Below, one piece after another: positions 7,680 through 16,479 of a stretch of 56,371 nt of DNA. Under the pieces are notes generated by a model. It searched no databases and was not told the origin of the DNA. It saw only the letters and a list, made by a program, of their open reading frames with translations. The stretch is from CAZGUG01 sp964625335 (GTDB lineage Bacteria; Bacillota; Clostridia; Ch29): assembly GCA_964625335.1 (NCBI GenBank), contig CAZVBE010000013.1, positions 1-56,371 of the forward strand. Reading direction: 5' to 3'. Every line of letters starts with the position of its first letter. Positions within the stretch are counted from its first letter, which is position 1. A program made the position numbers and the translations under genes.

Positions 7680-8549
7680 CTATATAATCAGGCTTATTCT
7701 TTCCAAAAAACCAGTATAACAATTGACCAGTTCCATGGATATCTGACCCGGTATATTCGTTTGATGATTGTATTCCGAATAGCTCCCAAGCATTGCGGCA
7801 TAAAGTGCCGACGCTTCCTCCCTGTATTTTTCCATCGACGGAGGCCAATTGGTCTGGGAAATCTGACTGTCAAACTGTCGAATACGGTTTTCCTGTTCCC
7901 GCACAATACTGCTTATGTTTTTTCCGCTCACATCTTCATCCGTTATATCGACAAGCATACTCATGCATTCCTTAAGCTGTTCAATGAGCAGGTCGGCTTC
8001 TTCAGAGGAGGAATCGGAAAAGTTTATATCCACCGAAGGATATTTTATTTGCGAAACATGCGCATCCCTGTAATGCTCTTTTACCTTCTCGAGCCGGGCC
8101 GCAGCCGCATCCCCCGAAAATGAATACAGCGTATACACCTTGCTCATACCCTCCGTGTCCACCGATGCTGCCATTCCCCTGTCGTTCAACTCTTCTGCCA
8201 GCCCGAGCGCATTTTCCTGGCTGGAAAAGGCACCTACCTGAATACGGAATAGCTCAAAACCTTCTACGTTATATACCCGCTGGTACGCATTCACCGCCTG
8301 GCTTTCCTCTTCGGAAGTATGCGCTGACGGGTTTTCCGGATTGGGGGCATTTTCCCGGCCGGTCTGTTCTGACGAAACCCCGGGTGCGTCTTCCTGCTGC
8401 TCTGTCAGATAGGGGATAATAATAGCTTTCGATACTCCATAGCCAATCGTTATCCCCACAAGAGGTATTAGTATAAACAACAGCAAAAGCATTCCGGCCC
8501 TATTGGTTTTTTGAGACCTTTCCTTTCTTTTTTTTCTCATGTATATCAC
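7680..8549 (-). CDS. Membrane-anchored SPOR-domain protein
   Basis: 289 residues. A basic N-terminus (RKKRKERSQKTNR) precedes one membrane helix (about residues 19-40), an acidic/proline linker, and a SPOR-like domain near 98-170 (FRIQVGAFSSQENALGLAEEL). The rest is helical. SPOR domains bind denuded peptidoglycan at septa, so the bulk lies outside the membrane. It is the first gene of the run leading into the hydrogenase cassette, 9 bp before the DRTGG gene; a functional link is not obvious and may be only co-transcription. Confidence 0.8.
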   Translation of the reverse strand: MIYMRKKRKERSQKTNRAGMLLLLFILIPLVGITIGYGVSKAIIIPYLTEQQEDAPGVSSEQTGRENAPNPENPSAHTSEEESQAVNAYQRVYNVEGFELFRIQVGAFSSQENALGLAEELNDRGMAASVDTEGMSKVYTLYSFSGDAAAARLEKVKEHYRDAHVSQIKYPSVDINFSDSSSEEADLLIEQLKECMSMLVDITDEDVSGKNISSIVREQENRIRQFDSQISQTNWPPSMEKYREEASALYAAMLGSYSEYNHQTNIPGQISMELVNCYTGFLERISLII

Positions 8550-8647
8550 CGCTTTTTCTAGTTATCCTAGTCTTATTATAGCATAGGGAACCTAAGTTAC
8601 CTATAGACAAATATCAAATTGTGCCGCAAACAGACAAACAACAAAAG

Positions 8648-8677
8648 CAAAGGCGCCGGAATACACCGGCACCTTTG
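8648..8677 (-). terminator. Rho-independent terminator after the 32-aa peptide gene
   Basis: 12-bp stem (CAAAGGCGCCGG against CCGGCACCTTTG, one G-T type mismatch) with a 6-nt loop, then a T-rich stretch on the minus strand (8647 downwards). Confidence 0.7.
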
Positions 8678-8722
8678 CTATGTCTGTTTAATTGGCTGGT
8701 TATCGGATAGCAATTGGTTACT

Positions 8723-8821
8723 TTACCACTTAGTTCCGCCTGCGAAGAATATTATTATTATTATCAACAGTAAAAAAGTTACGCCAAATCCACCGCCGCC
8801 AAACAAGCCTTTATCTTCCAC
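8723..8821 (-). CDS. 32-residue glycine-rich membrane peptide (YjcZ-like)
   Basis: GTG start at 8819-8821, with GGAGGTG seven bases upstream and stop TAA at 8723-8725. The peptide opens MEDKGLFGGGGFG, continues with a hydrophobic run (VTFLLLIIIIIFF) and ends AGGTKW. The layout, a glycine cluster before one membrane helix and a short polar tail, resembles the small YjcZ family of sporulation-associated peptides. It has its own terminator. It occupies most of the 346-bp gap between the SPOR gene and fchA. Function unknown. Confidence 0.6.
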   Translation of the reverse strand: MEDKGLFGGGGFGVTFLLLIIIIIFFAGGTKW

Positions 8822-8895
8822 TGCCTTTCACCTCCATATCTTACTGCAATATATGCTATGCTTTTAGGCGGTTTTTTGTGAATAGGAATCTTAAC

Positions 8896-9513
8896 TTAAA
8901 TTTCTACTTTTTCGAGGATTTGGCTCTCTCTGGCAGCGGCCCTTTCCCTTAATTCCCTGATTTGGACTTGCATTCTTTCCCTGTATTCATTATCCTTTAT
9001 TGATTTGAGGTTTATCTCGACGTTGTATAAAGCCGACAATATCGCAGTCCTTGCCATCATCGCCGCAACAGCCCCATCGGTAACCGCCTGGCTGTTCCCC
9101 TTTTCTACCGCAGTCTCAATCATATCCATAGCCGCCAGGGCTTTATCCGCAACCGCCATGGGTATCTCGGCCGCCTCCTTCAAGCCCTGCTGTATTGCCT
9201 CACTGCGCACAGCCTTTTCCTGCGGGCTGGATTTTGGCATTCGGTATGCTTCAATAACCCCGTTAAAAACGTGTGCGTCCGCTTCCATTTGCTCCATGAA
9301 GAAATTTATAAGCCCCGGGCTTTTGTCTATTAAGCCTTTCATCTGGCCGCGTACTTCAACATACTTTTGGTTATTAACCGTAAGGGATGCAACCATGGAT
9401 ACAAGGGCACAGGCAACGGCTCCGCATAGAGCCGCAATGCTGCCACCCCCAGGGGCCGGGTCATCCGAAGCGGTTCGGGCCAAAAATTCTTTAATGCTTT
9501 TATCTGCCAACAC
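8896..9513 (-). CDS. fchA: Formimidoyltetrahydrofolate cyclodeaminase
   Basis: 205 residues, the length of free-standing FchA/FTCD-C enzymes. Signature TASDDPAPGGGSIAALCGAVACAL at residues 14-37. The enzyme converts 5-formimino-THF to 5,10-methenyl-THF and ammonia in the cytosol. It follows ftcD by 19 bp and completes the one-carbon recovery step of histidine breakdown. Confidence 0.93.
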   Translation of the reverse strand: MLADKSIKEFLARTASDDPAPGGGSIAALCGAVACALVSMVASLTVNNQKYVEVRGQMKGLIDKSPGLINFFMEQMEADAHVFNGVIEAYRMPKSSPQEKAVRSEAIQQGLKEAAEIPMAVADKALAAMDMIETAVEKGNSQAVTDGAVAAMMARTAILSALYNVEINLKSIKDNEYRERMQVQIRELRERAAARESQILEKVEI

Positions 9514-9532
9514 AATTTATCCCTCCCTTTCC

Positions 9533-10456
9533 TTAATCCTCCCACAACAGCCTGTGCTCGAGTATCTGTTCCTCCGAGAAGCTCTCCAAGCCGAGATAGT
9601 ATGCCGCAACATCGGTGAGCGCCTGCATAGGCAGAATACCGACAAGCTCACTTCCCGTCACCGTTACTCCATATCTTCTGGCTTCCATTTTTATCATCTC
9701 ATAGGATTGATAAAGGGAAGTCTTAGTATAGTCGGTCATATTCATGGATACCTGAACCATTCCCTTCTCCCTGAGATCGACACCTATTGCCTTGCAGAAC
9801 TTAAGTCCCCCTCCCGAGTTACGTATCCTTTTGGCTATGGCAGCTGCTATTTCAAGCTTATTGGTGGCCAGATTAACGTTAAAGGCAACCAGGGGCATCC
9901 GCGCGCCTATCGCCGTAACGCCGGCTGTTTTATGTACTTCCGGAGGGCCGTAGTCCGGTTTCCATTCAGGAAGCCTTATCTTTTTGAAAAAGCCCTCAAA
10001 CTGGCCCTTTCTGATATCTGCGAGGTTTTGCCTTTCGGGTGCTGTCGCCGCATTTTCATACAGGTATACCGGCAGATTAAACCTCCCGGCCGCTTCCCGG
10101 GCCACTTGCCTGGACAGGTCTACCGCTTCTTCCATGGTCACATTCTTAATCGGTATAAATGGTATTACGTCAACAGCGCCCATTCTTGGGTGTTCACCCC
10201 TGTGGCGGTTCATATCAATCTCCCGGACGGCAACCGCCATTGCATCCAGCAGCGATTCTTTCAAGCTCTCCGGATCTCCTATAAGCGTAACCACAAGCCT
10301 GTTATGGTCTTTGTCCGCCGAATAGTCCATAAGCTTAACCCCCTCCACCCGCCGGAAGGGACCGACTATTTTTTCTATCATATCTCTGTCTTTACCTTCG
10401 CTGAAGTTGGGCACACATTCCAGTATTTTATCCTTCACAGACCTCATCTCCTTCAA
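9533..10456 (-). CDS. ftcD: Glutamate formimidoyltransferase
   Basis: 307 residues, the single-domain form. N-terminal signature LECVPNFSEGKD; HPRMGAVDVIPFIP near 85 is the conserved folate/FIGLU-site segment. It transfers the formimino group of N-formimino-L-glutamate to tetrahydrofolate. The ATG overlaps the hutU stop by 4 bp, so translation is coupled. With fchA directly behind, the bifunctional mammalian FTCD is here split into two genes. Confidence 0.94.
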   Translation of the reverse strand: MKEMRSVKDKILECVPNFSEGKDRDMIEKIVGPFRRVEGVKLMDYSADKDHNRLVVTLIGDPESLKESLLDAMAVAVREIDMNRHRGEHPRMGAVDVIPFIPIKNVTMEEAVDLSRQVAREAAGRFNLPVYLYENAATAPERQNLADIRKGQFEGFFKKIRLPEWKPDYGPPEVHKTAGVTAIGARMPLVAFNVNLATNKLEIAAAIAKRIRNSGGGLKFCKAIGVDLREKGMVQVSMNMTDYTKTSLYQSYEMIKMEARRYGVTVTGSELVGILPMQALTDVAAYYLGLESFSEEQILEHRLLWED

Positions 10457-12489
10457 CTCATATACTCTCTGTCAACCAGGCCCTTCAACAAATCTTCATC
10501 GGGAATAAAGGGTATGGTGATATGGTCGGTTCCCTTCTTCATTCCGTTGTATTCTATACAGGTTTCAATTGAGTTTTCATTCCTTGCCCACGCCCGCCTT
10601 GCTACACCGCCCATCACATCCCAGGGGATTGCACTTTCTATGATACCGTCAACCCTTTCGCTCCCATCCAGTACCAGGCCAAAGCCGCCGTTTATCGCTT
10701 TGCCGATACCAACTCCGCCGCCATTGTGCAGTGCAATAAGGCTCATACCCCTGGCTGCGTTTCCGGCAAAACACTGGGTTGCCATATCCGCCATTATATT
10801 GCTGCCGTCCTTTATGTTGGAGGTCTCCCTAAAGGGCGAATCGGTACCTCCGGTATCGTGATGGTCCCTGCCAAGCATTACCGGGCCTATTTCGCCGTTC
10901 CTTACCATCTCGTTAAACCTAAGGGCGATTTTGGTCCTGCCCATTGCATCCTGGTAAAGGATTCTCGCCTTTGTTCCCACCACCAGTTTATTTTTACGGG
11001 CATCCCTTATCCATACATAATTGTCCCTGTCCTGGAACCGCCTGTCAGGGTCTATGCACTCCATGGCAGCCCGGTCGGTTTTTTGCAGGTCTTCTTCCTT
11101 TCCGCTTAAGCATACCCACCTGAAGGGCCCGTATCCATAATCAAACAGTACCGGACCCATAATATCCTCCACATAGGAGGGAAATATAAAACCGTCATTG
11201 GGGTTTTGTCCGTTTTTGCATATTTCCTTTACGCCGGCATCATATATGGCCTTCATAAAGCTGTTACCATAATCAAAGAAGTATACGCCCCGATCCACAA
11301 GGGTTTTTATCAGCTCGAAATGCCGTTTAAGCGATTTGTCCACCATATTCTTAAACTTTGCCTTGTCGGTGGCCAGAAGTTTGGTCCGTTCCCGGTGGGT
11401 GAGCCCCTGGGGACAGTACCCCCCGTCGTATGCGGCATGACATGATGTCTGGTCTGACAAAAGGTCTATATGGATATTATTATCTGCTGCGTATTCAAGC
11501 AAATCCACAATATTGCCGTGGAAGGCTATAGCGATGTCCTCTTTCCTGCCTTGATACTCACCTGCAAGCCCGAAGGCATCCCCCGGGCTTTCCGCCACCT
11601 CGTCAACCCAGCCCTGGTCATGCCTTGTCTTTATTCTTGAGGCATCCACCTCAGCTATAATGCCCACACCGCCTGCAATTCTTACCGCCTTGCCCTGCGC
11701 CCCGCTCATACCTCCTAAACCAGAAGTTACATACAAACGCCCCTTAAGGTCGCTGTCGGCTTGAATGCCCAGCTTATCCCTGCCTGCATTTAGTATCGTC
11801 GAATAGGTGCCGTGAACTATGCCCTGGGGTCCTATGTACATCCACCCACCGGCGGTCATCTGTCCGTAGTTTGCCACCCCGAGGGCCATAGCCCTGTTCC
11901 AGTTATCCTGGTCGTCAAACATACCAACCATAAGAGCATTTGTAATTATCACCCTGGGCGCCTGGGGAGAAGAGCTAAACAGCCCCAGCGGATGTCCCGA
12001 TTCAATGACCAGGGTCTGATGCCGGGTCATTATTTCTAGGTATCTTTTGATAAGATTATACTGCATCCAGTTCTGGCAGACCTGGCCCGTCTCACCGTAG
12101 GTAACCAACTCATAGGGATAAAGAGCCACATCAAAATCAAGGTTGTTGTCTATCATTACCTGAAAGGCTTTCCCTTCAATGCATTCGCCTTTGTACCCGT
12201 CAATGGGCATGCCTTTAATGGCGCCCCCGGGCCTGAAGCGATAGCCGTATATCCTTCCCCTGGTAAGCAACTCGTTCAAAAACTCCGGGGCTAATCTTTC
12301 GTGCCATTTCTCGGGTATATACCGAAGTGCATTTTTTAGTGCCAGTCGTGTATCATCTTTGTTTAGTGTAAAGTCCCTTTTGGGCGCCCTTCTTATACCC
12401 TCCTTAAATTCCGGCATTTCAGGCAGCTTTTCAAAAATATCGTCAAGCTTAACCGTCATGGAGCTGGCAATTTCGCTGTTGGCAATCAT
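10453..12489 (-). CDS. hutU: Urocanate hydratase (urocanase), long form
   Basis: 678 residues, longer than the roughly 555-residue Pseudomonas/Bacillus enzyme and like the long type seen in anaerobes. Rossmann motif TSGLGGMSGAQGKA near 256 binds the catalytic NAD+; DQTSCHAAYDGGYCPQG holds the active-site Cys region. It converts urocanate to imidazolonepropionate. ATG preceded by AAGGAGG. First gene of hutU-ftcD-fchA; histidine ammonia-lyase and imidazolonepropionase are not in the window. Confidence 0.95.
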   Translation of the reverse strand: MIANSEIASSMTVKLDDIFEKLPEMPEFKEGIRRAPKRDFTLNKDDTRLALKNALRYIPEKWHERLAPEFLNELLTRGRIYGYRFRPGGAIKGMPIDGYKGECIEGKAFQVMIDNNLDFDVALYPYELVTYGETGQVCQNWMQYNLIKRYLEIMTRHQTLVIESGHPLGLFSSSPQAPRVIITNALMVGMFDDQDNWNRAMALGVANYGQMTAGGWMYIGPQGIVHGTYSTILNAGRDKLGIQADSDLKGRLYVTSGLGGMSGAQGKAVRIAGGVGIIAEVDASRIKTRHDQGWVDEVAESPGDAFGLAGEYQGRKEDIAIAFHGNIVDLLEYAADNNIHIDLLSDQTSCHAAYDGGYCPQGLTHRERTKLLATDKAKFKNMVDKSLKRHFELIKTLVDRGVYFFDYGNSFMKAIYDAGVKEICKNGQNPNDGFIFPSYVEDIMGPVLFDYGYGPFRWVCLSGKEEDLQKTDRAAMECIDPDRRFQDRDNYVWIRDARKNKLVVGTKARILYQDAMGRTKIALRFNEMVRNGEIGPVMLGRDHHDTGGTDSPFRETSNIKDGSNIMADMATQCFAGNAARGMSLIALHNGGGVGIGKAINGGFGLVLDGSERVDGIIESAIPWDVMGGVARRAWARNENSIETCIEYNGMKKGTDHITIPFIPDEDLLKGLVDREYMS

Positions 12490-12532
12490 TCAACACAACC
12501 TCCTTAATCCAAATATTGCTATTCCTAACTTT

Positions 12533-12538
12533 ATTATA
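12533..12538 (-). promoter_or_regulatory. Probable -10 box of the hut operon
   Basis: TATAAT on the minus strand 45 bp before hutU; only a weak TTTATT lies 17 bp upstream. The rest of 12490-12657 holds no ORF or other signal that I can support. Confidence 0.4.
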
Positions 12539-12657
12539 TACAAATTGCAGCCCCAAATAAACTGTCATAATACAATTAAGCAAAACCAAGCCCCAGTCTT
12601 GTGTACGAATACCATTGCCATATAAATATAAGAATAACTGCAGTAGTAAGAGATGCG

Positions 12658-12690
12658 AAAAAAACAGCCAAACAACTTTTGTTCGGCTGC
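12658..12690 (-). terminator. Rho-independent terminator of the NicX-like/permease/DUF917 transcript
   Basis: 11-bp stem CAGCCAAACAA/TTGTTCGGCTG (one mismatch), 3-nt loop, seven Ts on the minus strand, 35 bp after the stop at 12725. Confidence 0.8.
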
Positions 12691-12724
12691 ATTCTACATA
12701 TGATTTTTTTATTAGCGGGTGACG

Positions 12725-13681
12725 TTAATAAATATGTTCGCCTTTATCCATCACCATAACACCGTCAAACCAGACAGTTGGCTGATTAATGATGCAGTCG
12801 TAATGGGTGTCTGACTTGCGCGTACCGCCAATCGAGGCACTCATGCCGAACGCTATGTGAATGGTTCCCCACACCTTTTCGTCTACCAGCGGGTGCCCGA
12901 TAATCCTGGCACCGGGATTGGTTCCTATGCCGAATTCGGCAATGCCTGTGGCTTCTTTGTCCTTGTCCTCCAGGAATGTCTTTAGTTCGCCGGCGCTGAC
13001 CCCGCCATCAATACCTGTAATACGTCCATCCTTCATTCGGATTATTATATCGTCCTTTACGGGTCCCAGGTAAGCAACACAACCGTCCACAACAATCTTT
13101 CCGGTTCCAGAGTCCTCAATGGGAGCAATATAAGCCTCGCCTGCGGGTAAGTTCCCAAGCGCCCCTTTTTGTGTCAGTATACCGGTATCGGCAAGACCTT
13201 CGCGTCCGGCAACAGACAGAGTAATATCGGTGCCTTTCTCCGTGACTACCCTGACCTTATTTGTCCTGGTCATCATACCGGCCAGCTGCTCGCTGACATT
13301 TTTTATGAAAGGATAATCAGCATCAAGATAATTTTGGGCTATCTCGGTGGTCATCATAGGCATGGACGCTATCCGTACACCCTTTTCTGTGGCAGCTATC
13401 CGGGCCTTAACGTGGGAATAGCTCATTGAAGTAAGCAAAAACTCCACATCGGCTGCGGTCATAGCAGCAGCAACGGGTGCGGGCGGTTCACCCTTGGTTT
13501 GTGCAGACGCCTCCACATAAGTGGTATTACATCCAAGCTCCCGTCCCGCAGCCGCAAACCCCAAACCCAGGTCTGAAGTTTTTTCATCGGCAACTATTAA
13601 CAGTATTTCATCCTGCTTGGTACCCATACAGTCAATAATGAGTTTTTTTGCCGCTTCTACTATATTGCTGTTAACCTGCAT
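12725..13681 (-). CDS. M29-aminopeptidase/NicX-superfamily protein
   Basis: 318 residues. It resembles the COG2309 group, which contains M29 aminopeptidases and the 2,5-dihydroxypyridine dioxygenase NicX. Visible features are an N-terminal alpha/beta part (ADEKTSDLGLGFAAAGRELG) and the metal-site region GIAEFGIGTNPGAR...GTIHIAFGMS...SDTHYDCII. It is shorter than M29 peptidases (about 400 residues). Located 12 bp behind an NCS1 permease and in line with DUF917 and PucR genes, so a role in breakdown of an imported ring compound is more likely than general peptide trimming. Substrate unknown. Confidence 0.7.
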   Translation of the reverse strand: MQVNSNIVEAAKKLIIDCMGTKQDEILLIVADEKTSDLGLGFAAAGRELGCNTTYVEASAQTKGEPPAPVAAAMTAADVEFLLTSMSYSHVKARIAATEKGVRIASMPMMTTEIAQNYLDADYPFIKNVSEQLAGMMTRTNKVRVVTEKGTDITLSVAGREGLADTGILTQKGALGNLPAGEAYIAPIEDSGTGKIVVDGCVAYLGPVKDDIIIRMKDGRITGIDGGVSAGELKTFLEDKDKEATGIAEFGIGTNPGARIIGHPLVDEKVWGTIHIAFGMSASIGGTRKSDTHYDCIINQPTVWFDGVMVMDKGEHIY

Positions 13682-13693
13682 TAAACACCCTCC

Positions 13694-15028
13694 TTATTCT
13701 ATAGTTTCGACGATTTCCTCGAGGTTGAGCCGGCCCTGACCGGCCATAGCGGTCTTACCAAACACCGCATTAAGTGCCAAATATGCCACACAGCACACTA
13801 TAATGCCATCCAATGCCGGACTGTAGAAGCTGAAGAACAGTGCCACAATCGAACCGGCAACCCATGCTATTATTCCGTTCCAGTTGAAGCCCTTAACAGG
13901 ATACCAATTCTCCCTGTTACCCCTGCCTATTATCCAGTAGTCGGCAATCATAACGCCGGCGACTGGCGGCACCAGGCTGGCAAGTACTCCGATGAACGAT
14001 TGAAGGACGGTGGCAAGGCCTGCTATGGCAATAATGGTACCAAGAGCACCGCAGATCAGCGTGACAACCGGCCGCAGTTCGTCCTTAAACCCGAAAACTT
14101 TCATGGCTGCAAGCCCTGCGGTATATGCGTTACCGGTGTTGGTAGTCCATGTGGCAAGTATTAATACCAGCATGCTTATAACGGGCAGCCCCATACTTGC
14201 AAACACCGCTGTAATATCATAATTGCCCGCCGAAAGAGCCATTATCGCACCTATTGCAATCATCAGCACGGCTGCCGGCAGCACACCCAGCACTGTCGCT
14301 TTGATAGTATCATTGCGGCTCCTGCTGTAACGTGAATAATCGGAGTTTATTACGGTACCGACAGCAAACAGGCCAATCACAGTTGACACCGCCGAGGCCA
14401 TGGGCATATTGGCTTCGGGCGTATATTGCAAAAGCGTCTCAAATCCCACAATTGCAATAGAACGGGTAGCACCGTATATGCACATTACCAATAATGCAGG
14501 TACCGCTATGTAGTTTAGAACTTTCATAAACTTAAACCCATACACTGCGGTGAACAGCATGACCGCACCCCATATAATACAGCTAATCCAAAAGGGAAAT
14601 GCCACATTCCAATATCCCATCAAGGTATTAAATGCGGTGGCACAGGTTGCTGTCTGTACGCCGAACCATCCAAGCTGGGCAATCAGGATAATAAGACTCA
14701 TTAGCATGGAAGAACCACGGTCGCCGAATGCTCTGGTGGCACACATGGTATCCGGCAAACCAAGGTCGGTACCCTGTATGCCAGTCAGTACCATAATTAT
14801 ACAGCAAATAGCGAAGCCAAATGCTGCTGCCATTACAATACTGCTTAAGGTCATAACTCCGGAGAAAAGACCTCCCACCATCAGCATGGGAATACAAATC
14901 ATAGTGCCAATCCAGATAAACGCAATACTGGTCCAACTTTGACGTTCGCTGTCAAGAATCCTGGAAAGAGCTTTTCTTTCCATATTGAAAGTCTTTTTGG
15001 TCTCCACAACAGATTCCATGATATTCAC
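13694..15028 (-). CDS. NCS1-family nucleobase/hydantoin permease (CodB-like)
   Basis: 444 residues with about 12 hydrophobic segments. NCS1 features include the N-terminal SWTSIAFIWIGTMICIPML and the Gly-rich transmembrane segments. The family imports cytosine, purines, allantoin, hydantoins or pyridine vitamins with H+ or Na+. Neighbours are a NicX-like enzyme, DUF917 and PucR, so the cargo is probably a nitrogen heterocycle; the exact compound cannot be deduced. Confidence 0.85.
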   Translation of the reverse strand: MNIMESVVETKKTFNMERKALSRILDSERQSWTSIAFIWIGTMICIPMLMVGGLFSGVMTLSSIVMAAAFGFAICCIIMVLTGIQGTDLGLPDTMCATRAFGDRGSSMLMSLIILIAQLGWFGVQTATCATAFNTLMGYWNVAFPFWISCIIWGAVMLFTAVYGFKFMKVLNYIAVPALLVMCIYGATRSIAIVGFETLLQYTPEANMPMASAVSTVIGLFAVGTVINSDYSRYSRSRNDTIKATVLGVLPAAVLMIAIGAIMALSAGNYDITAVFASMGLPVISMLVLILATWTTNTGNAYTAGLAAMKVFGFKDELRPVVTLICGALGTIIAIAGLATVLQSFIGVLASLVPPVAGVMIADYWIIGRGNRENWYPVKGFNWNGIIAWVAGSIVALFFSFYSPALDGIIVCCVAYLALNAVFGKTAMAGQGRLNLEEIVETIE

Positions 15029-15096
15029 CCCTTATTATTTAAAATAATGATACCGGTCCGCAGCCTCCCATTTACCGGCTACGGACCCTTTTCTCC

Positions 15097-16236
15097 CTAT
15101 AGTTTTCTGTATGGCAAATTCTCTCCCGTATAGCCAACCCGGGCAAGCAACGGCCTCCATACGTCAAACATAGAAGGATTGAGCCACCATTTATCGTCAA
15201 CAGCCAGTACTCCCAATGCCACTTCCATATTTAACGAAATATCCGCATTTGTCAGTGGTGCTCCGGTTTTTAGATCATACATGCATATAATGTCCGGTAC
15301 AGTCATATATGGTATCTTGGCTCCGCCAACGAACTTTGACAGAAGCAGATTCTCATTCTGAAAATCTATCTGCCATGAGGTCAGAGGGTCTTTGAAATCC
15401 GAAATGAAAACCTCACCCCGGTCAAAACCTTCTTCCTGTATAGTTTCAAAACCTGTAACAACACCTTTGCATATCACTTTGCCTTCCACGATCTTTCTTT
15501 CAAATAGGGCCTCTAATACATTTCCCACGTCACCCTTAGCTATGCATTCTCTGAAAACCCCTCCAATGTCCTTTGCTTTTGTAACGCTATTGGTAACTAT
15601 CTTGTTTTTAATCTCTTCTTTTTGCAGCATCCAACCTGCCAAACCGGACATCATATCAAACGCCATACATATATGGCGGCCAATTTCTTCTGCCAGTTCA
15701 GCATTTCTTGGATCATTTAATTCAATATTTATCTTGTCGTTATCACCGTTTGCCATAGCCAAGGGAGATGTGTCACAGCCATTTACGTGTAACAGCAATG
15801 TATTAAGAGCAGGCACCGCCCGCCCTGCGCCATCGGCATCGATAAGGGGAATGTTATTAACCAAAGAAATCAGCATGGGAACAAAAGTATTAAACCCACC
15901 CATTTCAACCGCAAGGGAATATTTCAGGTTTTTCGGAGGTGTCATTTTTGCCGCCATTTCCTGCAATGCAACAAATGCATTTGTGGCATATGCCGAAAAA
16001 TCGGTACGTTGTATAGCGCTTGGTGCGCCCATACCGGCGGTTACCGCCGCGTATTCGCCTTCATTCATGTCTTCGGCCTCGCAAATTATAACCGTAACAG
16101 GTCCCGGATGCGCCTCTTTATATTTTGCCAGCAGATCCAAGCCATTTTGCATTGATCCGCCTCCGCCGCCTCCAAGCAGCGTTGCTCCCCAAATCATGTC
16201 TATTATTTGCTGTTCATACATTTTAGTATAGGCCAT
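15097..16236 (-). CDS. DUF917-family protein
   Basis: 379 residues from the ATG at 16234-16236, which has AGGAGGG well placed before it; the reading frame stays open 39 codons further upstream but without a ribosome site. Signature LGGGGGGSMQNGLDLL near residue 18. DUF917 proteins are often next to hydantoinase/oxoprolinase and allantoin-type genes, but their reaction is not known to me. Here the gene leads the permease and NicX-like genes and follows the PucR regulator. It could hydrolyse or bind the imported cyclic amide (inferred). Confidence 0.82.
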   Translation of the reverse strand: MAYTKMYEQQIIDMIWGATLLGGGGGGSMQNGLDLLAKYKEAHPGPVTVIICEAEDMNEGEYAAVTAGMGAPSAIQRTDFSAYATNAFVALQEMAAKMTPPKNLKYSLAVEMGGFNTFVPMLISLVNNIPLIDADGAGRAVPALNTLLLHVNGCDTSPLAMANGDNDKINIELNDPRNAELAEEIGRHICMAFDMMSGLAGWMLQKEEIKNKIVTNSVTKAKDIGGVFRECIAKGDVGNVLEALFERKIVEGKVICKGVVTGFETIQEEGFDRGEVFISDFKDPLTSWQIDFQNENLLLSKFVGGAKIPYMTVPDIICMYDLKTGAPLTNADISLNMEVALGVLAVDDKWWLNPSMFDVWRPLLARVGYTGENLPYRKL

Positions 16237-16340
16237 TATTTTCCCTCCTTTTAAAATCTTTAACATAGTCTGTAAATCCGAACTTTGAATGTTTCGGAGA
16301 TATGATAAACCAGGTTGTGTTAGTGCCAGCACTTGCATAT

Positions 16341-16368
16341 ATTGTAGTATCATTTGGTTTATAAGTAA
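16341..16368 (-). promoter_or_regulatory. Possible promoter of the DUF917-permease-NicX-like operon
   Basis: Minus strand TTACTT (16363-16368), 16-bp spacer, TACAAT (16341-16346), about 105 bp before the DUF917 start. This is a weak match, as would be expected for an activator (PucR)-dependent promoter. Confidence 0.35.
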
Positions 16369-16418
16369 TCGTTTTTCAGGCTGAATTTATGCTTATGCTT
16401 TTTGTCTTTTTGGACAAT

Positions 16419-16445
16419 AAAAAAACCTCCGCCAGAATTGGAGGC
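16419..16445 (-). terminator. Terminator of the pucR-like gene
   Basis: Minus strand: CCTCC, a 9-base loop, GGAGG, then TTTTTT; 35 bp after the stop at 16480. Confidence 0.6.
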
Positions 16446-16479
16446 ATAGCTTCTATTATGATGTATTATTGATCCAAAA

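Noticed and set aside
9005..10861. A 618-codon open frame on the plus strand
   Set aside because: It lies antisense across fchA, ftcD and the end of hutU, all unmistakable genes; no ribosome site or family match. It is an artefact of codon bias.
15392..16231. A 279-codon plus-strand frame
   Set aside because: Antisense to the DUF917 gene; composition is that of a shadow frame.
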